This document shows, piece by piece, positions 28,717 through 37,181 of a stretch of DNA of 64,000 bases. The notes under the pieces are model-generated. The model saw only the letters and a program-made list of their open reading frames with translations. It did no database searches and was not told where the DNA came from. Each line of letters begins with the position of its first letter. Position 1 is the stretch's first letter. The DNA is taken from contig NZ_FOOU01000012.1 in NCBI RefSeq assembly GCF_900113275.1, forward strand, positions 1-64,000. Direction: 5' to 3'. This DNA is from Neptunomonas qingdaonensis (GTDB lineage: Bacteria > Pseudomonadota > Gammaproteobacteria > Pseudomonadales > Balneatricaceae). The position numbers were made by a program, and so were the translations under genes.

Positions 28717-28947
28717 TTAACCTTTTGCTAGCAGGTTGAATTCATCAGCACTGAGCTGTCCGTCTTTGTTTACATCCAGTGTGTCAAACTGTTCATGCAC
28801 GGGTTCATGAATTTTTGCTTCTTCTGCACTAATCATCTGGTCTGCATCAACATCCAGTAGCGTGAAAAGATCAGTACCACCGGTTGGCTGCGCCATTGCG
28901 GTACTGGAAACTAAGATAAAGGCGGCAATAGCGGCTGATTTTTTCAT
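28717..28947 (-). CDS. Small exported EF-hand protein
   Basis: 76 residues. Signal peptide (MKKSAAIAAFILVSSTAMA, cleavage after AMA) followed by two EF-hand-like loops: DVDADQMISAEE (residues ~32-43) and DVNKDGQLSADE (~58-69). The second has all canonical ligand positions, the first keeps D-D-D and the last Glu. Predicted periplasmic calcium-binding protein; role unknown. Monocistronic with a strong terminator. Confidence 0.85.
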   Translation of the reverse strand: MKKSAAIAAFILVSSTAMAQPTGGTDLFTLLDVDADQMISAEEAKIHEPVHEQFDTLDVNKDGQLSADEFNLLAKG

Positions 28948-29173
28948 GAGTTATCTCGCTTTTATGTTGTGATTGAATACACGGTAGAATGCGAGAATTG
29001 CGCCATTAATAAAAAATCAATTAAAAACAACGGATTATGTTTGTTGGTGGTTGCCGCTGAGGAGACATTCTCGTAAAAAATAGAATTTATAACAAAAAAT
29101 GTTTCTTTTTGATGACAGCTTTTAGCTTTATGATTTTTTTCTAAATTAAATCAAGGTATTGGTTTGTAGTTAA

Positions 29174-29203
29174 ATGGCGACTGAGGTTGTTTTCAGTCGC
29201 CAT
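29174..29203 (-). terminator. Hairpin after the first RND operon
   Basis: Perfect 11-bp stem ATGGCGACTGA/TCAGTCGCCAT with an 8-base loop, 30 bases past the RND permease stop. The T-run on the minus strand is weak (TTTAAC), so efficiency is uncertain. Confidence 0.6.
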
Positions 29204-29231
29204 AAATGAGTTTCTCTTACCTTTACACTCA

Positions 29232-32200
29232 TTAAGGTGCTTCGGAAAGTTCTCCATGATGGAGGCGTAATCCTAAGCGCGCTTTGGTATGTTCCAGTAT
29301 GGTCAGAGTAGCGGGAATAAAGAGCAGAATAAGTAAGGTGCCATAGGCTAACCCAAAGACGATCGATGTTGCCATCGGGATCAGGAATTGTGCTTGAAGC
29401 GATGTTTCGAAAAGAATCGGGGTGAGCCCGGCGATCGTCGTCAGGGATGTCAGGAGTACGGCACGAAGTCGTTGACAGGCGGCTTCTTCAATCGCTTCTT
29501 CAACCGCCATGCCTGTTGCTCTGAGCTTTTGATAGAAGGTGATCAGGACGATAGAGTCATTGATGACGATGCCTGATAACCCAAAGAAGCCGAATAAAGA
29601 AAGGATCGTCAGATCTAAACCCGTTAAAAAATGACCGAGAATGGCGCCGGTTAACCCCAGTGGAATAGCCAACATGACAGTCATAGGCCAGCTGTAAGAA
29701 GCGAAAACCCAGGCCAGAATAATATAGATCAGGCTAAGTGCCAGTATTAATCCAAACTTCATATCGGCCAGTGTTTCGCGTTGATTTTTGTTTTTACCTT
29801 CAAAACTGGCAACGACGCCAAACTTACTGATAACCGCGTCCAGTTTGCCCGATTCAAGGTCAGCAATAATATCATTGGCATTGGCGGCCGATTCATCCAG
29901 ATCTGCGCTCACATTAATCGCTAACTGACCATTAATGCGACTGAGTGAGTCTAAGCCACGTTGCGGTACAAACTCTACAATATTGGACAGGGGGGCAGTT
30001 GAGTTATCAGGTAGAATAACAGGTAAATGTTCAAGTGCACTGAGGCGGTTGCGTTCTGCATCGGGAAGCAGCACGCGAACCGCTACTTCATCCTGTCCGT
30101 CATAAAAACTTTGTGCTTCTACGCCATCGAATGCAGCGCGCAGTTGTCTGCCTACTTGCTGTAGTTTTAATCCTGATGCCTCGCCTTCAGGTGTCAGTTC
30201 GTAGATTAGCTGGGATTTCCCGAAGGGTAAGTCATCATCTATATTCGACAAGCCGGTGTATTGTTTGAGTACGCTCTGTACTTCAAGTGAGGCTTGTTTG
30301 AGCGTACTGACATTGTCCCCAGAGAGTTTTATCTCAATCGGCTTGCCGCCAGGGCCACTGGTCGATTGATCAATCGAGAACTTCTCAATACCCGCAGGTA
30401 TGCTGATCTTGGTTCTCCACGCTTTTATGAATTGACGATTAGTGATGGTACGGGTATCGATGGGCGTCATTTCAACATAAAGAGAACCGAATTCGTCACC
30501 GCTGCTGGGGGCTGAACTGGTGCGTGTGAAGTTTGCTATGCCATATTCGCGAAAAGCGACCTTGATCAGGTTGCCGCCTAACTCCTGTTCAGTTTGCTGA
30601 ATAGTTTCATCCAGATGAGCCAGAAACTTTTTAACATGGGTATTATCTGTGCCTGAAGTGAACTGCATGTTGGCGGTAAAGACTTCACGCTCGACAGACG
30701 GAAAAAAAGTGAACTTTACCCGTCCTCCCATCATGAGTCCCAATGCGATAATGAAAATGCCCAGCGTGCTGGCTATTGTTGTCCAGCGGAAGGTGATAGC
30801 GTTTCTGACGACGTGTCGAAAGGTATGGTCGCGAAAGTGATTGATGCGGGCTTCGATTGCTAATCGGGTTTTGGAGGCGTGCAGATCAGCTTTGCTGCGC
30901 AAACTATGGTGAAGGTGCCCGGGTAGAATAAGAAAGCACTCGACCAGAGACGCCAGGATCACACAAATAACTACAATCGGTATATCAATCAATATGTTGC
31001 CAATAGTTCCGCCGATAATTAGTAGCGGTAAAAAAGCAGCAATGGTGGTCAGGGAGGAGGCAATAACCGGAGATAGCATGCGATGAGCGCCACCAATGGC
31101 GGCTTGTAAGCCGCTTTCCCCCATCTGTAAATGCGTGAGTGTGTCTTCGCCGACCACAATGGCATCGTCGACAATAATCCCCAGTGCCATGATCAGACCA
31201 AACAGACTGATCATATTGATTGAGCCTCCGATCATATAAAGCACAGCGAGTGTCGCCATAAAAGAGACAGGGATTCCGACAGTGACCCAAAAAGCCACAC
31301 GCGCGTTGAGAAAGAGAAACAGGATGGCGATGATCAGCACCAAACCACCTAAACCATTTTTCAGCAGCAGGTCGATACGTGCCTGTACGACCATCCAGCG
31401 TTCGTCATACGTGATCAGCTCAACGCCTTGCGGAAGATGTTGCCTGGCTGTGCTGATCCACTCTTCCATTATTTTGGCAGACTGTAAGGTGTCGTCGCTC
31501 TCGGTGCGTTTCAGAACCATCAGGATGGCGGGTTGGTCCCGATAACTTAGCTCGACTTGACTATCTTTAGCACGCCAGTCGATCTCGGCAATATCGCCGA
31601 GGCGCACGAGGCGGCCGTTCTTGTCCGAGATAACCGGGAGCTGTTTAAAGCCTTCAACATCGCGTTGCTGGCTCAAGCTACGGATCTGTCTGGAACCGTC
31701 GCTTTTCGCTGCCGTTCCTGCGGGCAAATCAATACTGCGCTGGCTTATATTGGTAGCGATATCGGATAACGACATACCGAGCGCGTTCAGTTGTGCGGTT
31801 GGCACCTGGATGGCGATCTCTTCGGCCGGCATACCCGTGAAGTCAATTTTGCGGATGCCTTTATCCAGCAATTCTCTTTCAAAACGCCGCGCCAATACAC
31901 GCAGCTCGGTGCTGGTGGCATTATCTGAGGTGATCAGCATGGAGGCAATATTTTCGTAGCGGATAATCCGCTGTACGATCGGCTCTTCAGCATCGGATGG
32001 CAGAGAGCTTCGAATACTGTCGATCTTCTGTTTGACTTCATCCAATGTGTATTGCACATCAGCATTTTCAGTAAGCTCCAGTCGAATCGACGCTTGTCCT
32101 TGGTTGCTGGTTGAGTAGAGGGTGTCTATGCCATTAATCGAACGGATCTCTTCTTCAATAGGCAGGATGATAGATCGTTCGACATCTTCAGCGGCCGCAC

Positions 32201-32381
32201 CACTCCAGAGGACATTAATAGTGACGATATCCAATTCAAAGGAGGGAAAAAACTGCGTGTTGAGATTTTTTACGCCCCACAGGCCGCCGAGAATCATCAG
32301 AATCATCAGCAGATTGGCAGCTACCCGATGTTCGGCAAACATCGCTGTCAGGTTTTGTAACGGACCGTTGGAGGTGCGCAT
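29232..32381 (-). CDS. RND-superfamily efflux permease (AcrB-like)
   Basis: 1049-residue proton-driven inner-membrane pump of the HAE/AcrB type. Twelve predicted helices in two halves, each followed by a large periplasmic loop; helix 4 carries the proton-relay pair in ALGIIVDDAIVVGED, and the second half has FFGLSGIVINDSIVLI. Length is normal. Three bases after the adaptor gene and cotranscribed with it; no outer-membrane channel gene is next to it, so it must borrow a TolC-like partner. Substrate unknown. Confidence 0.93.
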   Translation of the reverse strand: MRTSNGPLQNLTAMFAEHRVAANLLMILMILGGLWGVKNLNTQFFPSFELDIVTINVLWSGAAAEDVERSIILPIEEEIRSINGIDTLYSTSNQGQASIRLELTENADVQYTLDEVKQKIDSIRSSLPSDAEEPIVQRIIRYENIASMLITSDNATSTELRVLARRFERELLDKGIRKIDFTGMPAEEIAIQVPTAQLNALGMSLSDIATNISQRSIDLPAGTAAKSDGSRQIRSLSQQRDVEGFKQLPVISDKNGRLVRLGDIAEIDWRAKDSQVELSYRDQPAILMVLKRTESDDTLQSAKIMEEWISTARQHLPQGVELITYDERWMVVQARIDLLLKNGLGGLVLIIAILFLFLNARVAFWVTVGIPVSFMATLAVLYMIGGSINMISLFGLIMALGIIVDDAIVVGEDTLTHLQMGESGLQAAIGGAHRMLSPVIASSLTTIAAFLPLLIIGGTIGNILIDIPIVVICVILASLVECFLILPGHLHHSLRSKADLHASKTRLAIEARINHFRDHTFRHVVRNAITFRWTTIASTLGIFIIALGLMMGGRVKFTFFPSVEREVFTANMQFTSGTDNTHVKKFLAHLDETIQQTEQELGGNLIKVAFREYGIANFTRTSSAPSSGDEFGSLYVEMTPIDTRTITNRQFIKAWRTKISIPAGIEKFSIDQSTSGPGGKPIEIKLSGDNVSTLKQASLEVQSVLKQYTGLSNIDDDLPFGKSQLIYELTPEGEASGLKLQQVGRQLRAAFDGVEAQSFYDGQDEVAVRVLLPDAERNRLSALEHLPVILPDNSTAPLSNIVEFVPQRGLDSLSRINGQLAINVSADLDESAANANDIIADLESGKLDAVISKFGVVASFEGKNKNQRETLADMKFGLILALSLIYIILAWVFASYSWPMTVMLAIPLGLTGAILGHFLTGLDLTILSLFGFFGLSGIVINDSIVLITFYQKLRATGMAVEEAIEEAACQRLRAVLLTSLTTIAGLTPILFETSLQAQFLIPMATSIVFGLAYGTLLILLFIPATLTILEHTKARLGLRLHHGELSEAP

Positions 32382-32384
32382 CGG

Positions 32385-33647
32385 TTACTCCGTTATCTTA
32401 ACGGGCAGGCCCGTGATGGCATTGGGGAGTTGGGTAATGATGACCTGATCTTCTGCTTGCAGTTTGTCGGACTGAAGAAGCACCAATGGCTCACCATTGC
32501 TGTCGTGTGCATTACCTACTTTAGTGACAACAACCGCTTCCAGTTGGCCCTCTGTTACACGGTAGACCCGGTCAGTACCGTATAAGGCACGCGGAGTGAT
32601 GCCGATAATATTATCGATTTTGGGTAATGTGAGGGTGAGTGATAAGGTGCGGCCAGGTTCGGGAATAAATTGTTCGGAATCAAATTCCAGAAACGCATCG
32701 ACGCCGGTTTTGCCGTTGGTTACTGAGCTGGCTAAATGAGATAAACGCAAAGATATGTGTTGCTTGTCTATCATGGCGGTCGCGTTCAGTGGCTGATTTT
32801 CATTTAAGCCCTGACGAATCCACGGTAGGATTTTTGACGGGACCTGAGAGCGCAGTTGTAATGCACCTGGTTCATAAAGAGTGATCAGTGGGTCACCACT
32901 CTTAACCCGGTCACCCGTTGCGGTGGTTATTTTGGCAATGCGTGCGGTAAAGGGGGCTTTAATAGAGGTACGCTGCAGATCTAATAGTGCGGTGTCGCGT
33001 AACGCTCTGATTTTTTCCTGTTCTGCTTTTAGTTGAGATAACTGAGCGGGAAAAGCGCTAATGGCTTGCTCGCGGTTATTCAGCGATAACGCTTGCTGCT
33101 GCAGGCTTATCTGGGCTGTATCGAGCTGATCTTGTGAGCTGACGTTACGTTTGCTTAAATCCCGGTAGCGGGATACGGATTTGTTGGCGAGTGCGTATAG
33201 TTTTTTCTCGATGCTTAACGCGGTTTGATCTGCTGTGTATTGGATCTGTGCGGCGCTTATTCTCGCGTCTATGCTTTGCAAGTCTGCTTCTCGTTGACGC
33301 AGTATCAACTGCATATCACGAGGATCGAGCTTTATCAGCAGCTCATCCTGGCTGACAGATTGCCCTTCACGACTCAATACTTGTTCTACAAAAGCGGTAA
33401 CAGGTGCGGATATTTGCGTCATCTGCGGGGATTCTACCTGTCCGTAGAGCACTATTTCAGGGCTATAAGCAGCAAAAACTACCGGTTGGATCTGCACGCT
33501 CCATAGCTTTTCAACGACCGCGCGCGCAGGTGCCTGAGGTTTACTGTTTTTAAGCGAGATAAAAATAACAACAGCCACAGCCAGCGCCAGTATAGGGAGG
33601 ATCCATGTGAGACGACGCGTAGCCGGCTTGTTAACCACAGTAGGCAT
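32385..33647 (-). CDS. RND periplasmic adaptor (membrane fusion protein)
   Basis: 420 residues: signal anchor (residues ~13-31, LTWILPILALAVAVVIFISL), beta-barrel and lipoyl halves (GQVESPQMTQISAPVTAFVE, then SIKAPFTARIAKITTATGDR), a long coiled-coil hairpin (~115-215, rich in Q, L, A and E) and a C-terminal membrane-proximal domain. Links the pump to an outer-membrane channel. It is not a lipoprotein, unlike the second adaptor in this window. First gene of the pair. Confidence 0.92.
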   Translation of the reverse strand: MPTVVNKPATRRLTWILPILALAVAVVIFISLKNSKPQAPARAVVEKLWSVQIQPVVFAAYSPEIVLYGQVESPQMTQISAPVTAFVEQVLSREGQSVSQDELLIKLDPRDMQLILRQREADLQSIDARISAAQIQYTADQTALSIEKKLYALANKSVSRYRDLSKRNVSSQDQLDTAQISLQQQALSLNNREQAISAFPAQLSQLKAEQEKIRALRDTALLDLQRTSIKAPFTARIAKITTATGDRVKSGDPLITLYEPGALQLRSQVPSKILPWIRQGLNENQPLNATAMIDKQHISLRLSHLASSVTNGKTGVDAFLEFDSEQFIPEPGRTLSLTLTLPKIDNIIGITPRALYGTDRVYRVTEGQLEAVVVTKVGNAHDSNGEPLVLLQSDKLQAEDQVIITQLPNAITGLPVKITE

Positions 33648-33783
33648 ATCAATTTAACCTGAAACAGTAGACCGATTAACGCGGTCAGAAAAAAGAATCT
33701 GTTATGTATTAGCGCTTTTTAATGCAATATAGTTTATCTGGTTTTAAGCCGCTATGGCGGTTTGTTTACGCAACTTTACAATT

Positions 33784-33800
33784 CTTATCAGCATGATAAG
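33784..33800. promoter_or_regulatory. Inverted repeat in the RND-hydrolase intergenic region
   Basis: CTTATCA-GCA-TGATAAG, a perfect 7-bp inverted repeat with 3-base spacer, between the divergent RND adaptor and alpha/beta hydrolase genes. A plausible repressor operator; no regulator gene is adjacent. Confidence 0.4.
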
Positions 33801-33876
33801 TTACTAGCGTTAATACGCCACAAGATGCTGAACAGATCAGTTGGCTTCACATCTTAATATAAAAGGAATACTGCAA

Positions 33877-34716
33877 GTGCGCACAGAATCGGTAATGGGA
33901 TTGAGTTCTTCTGGACTTCACCGGATGGTTTATCATGAGTGGGGCAACCCGGATAATGAGCGTGTTTTGATTTGTGTACACGGGCTGGCGAGGAACGGTC
34001 GTGATTTTGACGACATCGCCAAATCCTTATCCCGCGAGTATCGTGTGATTTGCCCTGATATGCCGGGGCGAGGTGAAAGTGACTGGCTGGCGAATCCTGC
34101 TGATTATGCGATGCCACAGTATCTGTCCAATATTATGCTGTTATTGGCACGTTTAAATGTCGAAAAAGTAGATTGGTTGGGCACTTCAATGGGCGGTATC
34201 ATTGGTATGTTGCTGGCCTCAATGCCACATTCGCCGATTAGAAAATTGATCCTAAATGATATTGGCGCGTTTGTTTCGCAGGCATCTTTACAGCGTATCG
34301 GAGAGTATCTGCTACCTCAATATTTTGAAAATCCAGAAGCAGCAACAGCCTTTATGCAAGATACCTACCCCGGTTTGAAGCAGTTGAATGCAGCGCAGTG
34401 GCAGCATTTGACTAAACACGGTTTTAAACAGGTGGAGCAAGGTTGGACGCAACATTATGATCCGGCTATTGGTGATATCACTCGTGCCACTGCTGATCAG
34501 GATGTCGATCTCTGGCCTGTGTGGCGGGCGATTCAATGCCCGCAGATGCTGATCTGGGGGGAAGCTTCCGATATATTAACTGAGGCGACAGTAGAGCAGA
34601 TGCAACAGGAAAACCCACAAATGTCGCTGTATAGCCTCCCGGGTGTTCCGCATGTTCCTTCTTTGATGGAAGAGGCGCATATTCATGAAGTTACTCAGTG
34701 GTTGCGACATCATTAA
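33877..34716 (+). CDS. Alpha/beta hydrolase
   Basis: About 280 residues. Oxyanion/HG motif CVHGLARNGRDF, nucleophile elbow GTSMGGIIG (Ser), acid residue likely Asp in IWGEASDIL and catalytic His in VPHVPSL: a full triad. The acid-His layout resembles hydrolases that cleave ester or C-C bonds, but no substrate is evident. The longest frame starts at TTG 33841; GTG 33877 is preferred since AAAGGA lies about nine bases upstream; ATG 33895 is also possible. Followed after 18 bases by the kinase gene. Confidence 0.88.
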   Translation: MRTESVMGLSSSGLHRMVYHEWGNPDNERVLICVHGLARNGRDFDDIAKSLSREYRVICPDMPGRGESDWLANPADYAMPQYLSNIMLLLARLNVEKVDWLGTSMGGIIGMLLASMPHSPIRKLILNDIGAFVSQASLQRIGEYLLPQYFENPEAATAFMQDTYPGLKQLNAAQWQHLTKHGFKQVEQGWTQHYDPAIGDITRATADQDVDLWPVWRAIQCPQMLIWGEASDILTEATVEQMQQENPQMSLYSLPGVPHVPSLMEEAHIHEVTQWLRHH

Positions 34717-34734
34717 CATTATAAAGGAATCTGC

Positions 34735-35739
34735 ATGAGCTTGTTGTTCCCTTGGCCTGCTGAGCAGCTGTGTTTGACCCATAAAGAACGCAAAGAAGCC
34801 GTTAAGGCGGTGGAGTTGGCGTTTGCGTCGGCGCTGGCTTCATTAAAAGTGGATATTGGTCTTAAGGAGATGTTCGAGTCGCTCTATGTGCCCTTAGGTG
34901 CCTGGTTGTTGTGCCGAAAGCGTCAACAAAGCGGTCCATTGGTTATCGGTATTAATGGTGCGCAAGGCGCGGGAAAATCAACCCTTTTTAATTTGATCGA
35001 GGTTATTCTCAGTGAAGGTTTTGGCCAGAAAGTAGTCGGCTTTTCATTGGATGACATTTATAAAACCCGGCAAGAGCGTGAGCGATTGGCTGAAATTGTC
35101 CATCCTTTACTGATTACGCGTGGCGTACCCGGTACACATGATGTTCAGCTGGGCATCGATATTATTAAATCACTCAAGGCCGGAGATCCGAATCGACCAA
35201 CGAAAATTCCTGTGTTCGATAAATCTATTGATGATCGTTGTCCTACCTCGGTGTGGCAGGAGTGGGTAGGTCCGGCGGATGTGATTGTTTTTGAAGGCTG
35301 GTGTGTGGGAGCGTTACCTGAGAGTAATGAAACGCTGATCGTCCCGGTGAATACTCTTGAGCGGGAGCAAGATGCGAATGGCGACTGGCGTCGCTATGTG
35401 AATCGGCAGCTGGAAGAAAAGTATCAGGAGCTTTTCAGTATGATTGATTCTCTGGTGATGCTAAAAGTGCCCAACATGGAAGCGGTATATAGCTGGCGCT
35501 CTCTACAAGAGAAAAAACTGGCGGAACGCATGAAATATATTTTCGATACCCAACAGCCGGCGGATCATCTGCGTATTATGAATGAGGATGAAATTGTGCA
35601 TTTTATTCAGCATTATGAACGGTTGACCCGGGCGATGTTGGAAGAGATGCCAGATCGCGCTGATGTGACTTTGTTTCTGAATGAGAACCATAAAATCAGC
35701 GATGTCCGAATTAACCGGCCAGTGTCGCTGTGCCGTTAA
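34735..35739 (+). CDS. P-loop kinase, D-glycerate 3-kinase-like
   Basis: 334 residues with a Walker A motif GINGAQGAGKST (~77-88), a Walker-B-like VIVFEGWCVG (~186-195) and SLDDIYKTRQER, all in the order seen in plant/cyanobacterial-type D-glycerate 3-kinases and uridine-kinase-like phosphotransferases. The PGTHDVQLG segment is shared by that group. Phosphorylation of glycerate is the best guess; a related small-molecule kinase remains possible. A good AAAGGA ribosome-binding site precedes ATG, and the gene is probably cotranscribed with the hydrolase. Confidence 0.8.
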   Translation: MSLLFPWPAEQLCLTHKERKEAVKAVELAFASALASLKVDIGLKEMFESLYVPLGAWLLCRKRQQSGPLVIGINGAQGAGKSTLFNLIEVILSEGFGQKVVGFSLDDIYKTRQERERLAEIVHPLLITRGVPGTHDVQLGIDIIKSLKAGDPNRPTKIPVFDKSIDDRCPTSVWQEWVGPADVIVFEGWCVGALPESNETLIVPVNTLEREQDANGDWRRYVNRQLEEKYQELFSMIDSLVMLKVPNMEAVYSWRSLQEKKLAERMKYIFDTQQPADHLRIMNEDEIVHFIQHYERLTRAMLEEMPDRADVTLFLNENHKISDVRINRPVSLCR

Positions 35740-35797
35740 AACCAGAGCTACAAGAAAAGTTAAAACCAGAGTTATATCCAATAAGGAGAATTGCCTC

Positions 35798-36439
35798 GTG
35801 CTGAAAAAAATAGTACTGATGTCTTTGATTGTTTTGCTGACGGGGTGCCAAACTGCCTATTATTCAGCAATGGAAAAAGTAGGCGTGCATAAGAGAGATA
35901 TTCTCGTGGATCGGGTTGAAGAGGCGCGTGATTCGCAAGATGACGCGCAGCAGCAGTTCAAAGACGCGTTGGAACAATATCGGGCCGTTGTTCAGTTTAA
36001 CGGAGGAGAGCTGGAAACGCTTTATGATCGCCTCAAGAGCGAATATGACGACAGTGTTGATGCTGCAGATCAGGTTTCGGCACGTATAAAAAGTGTCGAG
36101 CAGGTAGCCGAAGCCTTGTTTGAAGAATGGCAAGAGGAGTTGGATCAATATCAGAATGCTGGCCTGCGTGCTCAGAGTGCGAAACAGCTTAAAGAGACAC
36201 AAACGCGTTATGCTGAATTGTTGAAAGTTATGAAGCGCGCTGAGCAAAGAATGCAGCCTGTTTTGACAGCATTAAATGATAATGTTTTATATCTCAAGCA
36301 TAACCTGAATGCGCGGGCAGTAGGCGCGTTAAAAGGCGAATTTGCCGGAATAAGCCAGAACATTGATCGTTTGATCAGGGAAATGCAGAAATCTATAAAA
36401 GAATCAGATACTTTTATTCGCTCTATGGAAGCTCAATAG
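35798..36439 (+). CDS. DUF2959 lipoprotein
   Basis: 213 residues from GTG 35798, set by AAGGAG nine bases upstream; the open frame extends further but into the kinase gene. Lipobox LLTGC (Cys at ~17) follows a short hydrophobic signal. The mature part (KVGVHKRDILVDRVEEARDS, then long coiled-coil helices to EMQKSIKESDTFIRSMEAQ) matches the DUF2959 family of envelope proteins, function unknown. Fifty-eight bases after the kinase gene. Confidence 0.88.
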   Translation: MLKKIVLMSLIVLLTGCQTAYYSAMEKVGVHKRDILVDRVEEARDSQDDAQQQFKDALEQYRAVVQFNGGELETLYDRLKSEYDDSVDAADQVSARIKSVEQVAEALFEEWQEELDQYQNAGLRAQSAKQLKETQTRYAELLKVMKRAEQRMQPVLTALNDNVLYLKHNLNARAVGALKGEFAGISQNIDRLIREMQKSIKESDTFIRSMEAQ

Positions 36440-36458
36440 TGCTCTCTTACTATAGGGT

Positions 36459-37181
36459 CTAGATAGGCAACAGGGTGGTGGACGCGATACCGTGAAACAC
36501 CTTGTTGATGGCGCGGTTATTCTTATCAGCAAGAATTCGCGCCATCATATCCTGTAAAGAGATCATCTTGGAAAGGATTCTTTCAGTGCTCAGATTGGTT
36601 TCACCGGTATCGTTATCGATACTATTACTCACCAGAAGTAATTCACCCGCATGATCACGGCGTTGATTAAGCTGCCAGGCTACAGATTCAAGATTACGTG
36701 CACAGTGATATAGTTTTTGCTGATCGATCTCATCCAGCATAAAAAATTCATCCTGATAATTATATGAGCGGTGAATCATTCCTGCGACACCGACCATTAA
36801 TGCAAACACTCTATCCCCATTAAAGTCGGGATCAAAGGCTAGCGGAATAGCCGTTGTACCATACGGTGAGCCCAGTTCTGCAAAGCGTATGGTTCTGGGC
36901 ATACTGAAGAGCTGTCCCAGACGCTTATCAACCGTTGTCTCTGTGGGGGCTTTAGTCAGTTCGTGAGGGTTTAGCTTGTAGAGTTTAATCAGCAGCTGTC
37001 GAGCGAGGATATTGAGTTCTTGAAGATGCGCATCGGTCACCATATCAATATCGGACTTGCCAATATTCTTGATGTCAAATGCTCTGGATTTCTCATGCAA
37101 ACAGCCTGCTAACAGGCTAATCAGCAGACTGAAGAGAATAATACGGATACTCATCATTCCAATAGGCCTTTTACATTTCAT
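36459..37181 (-). CDS. Uncharacterised lipoprotein in the LetAB-type operon
   Basis: 240 residues, with signal sequence and lipobox SLLAGC (Cys ~27). The Lys after MSIRIILFSLLISLLAGCLH aside, the mature protein is mixed alpha/beta without recognised motifs (AFDPDFNGDRVFALMVGVAG, then HRSYNYQDEFFMLDEIDQQK). It overlaps the letB gene by 11 bases, so it is the fourth gene of a coupled operon and occupies the place where pqiABC operons carry the lipoprotein PqiC. It does not look like PqiC (DUF330). The nearest guess is an envelope component of the same lipid-transport route; that is inference. Confidence 0.75.
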   Translation of the reverse strand: MKCKRPIGMMSIRIILFSLLISLLAGCLHEKSRAFDIKNIGKSDIDMVTDAHLQELNILARQLLIKLYKLNPHELTKAPTETTVDKRLGQLFSMPRTIRFAELGSPYGTTAIPLAFDPDFNGDRVFALMVGVAGMIHRSYNYQDEFFMLDEIDQQKLYHCARNLESVAWQLNQRRDHAGELLLVSNSIDNDTGETNLSTERILSKMISLQDMMARILADKNNRAINKVFHGIASTTLLPI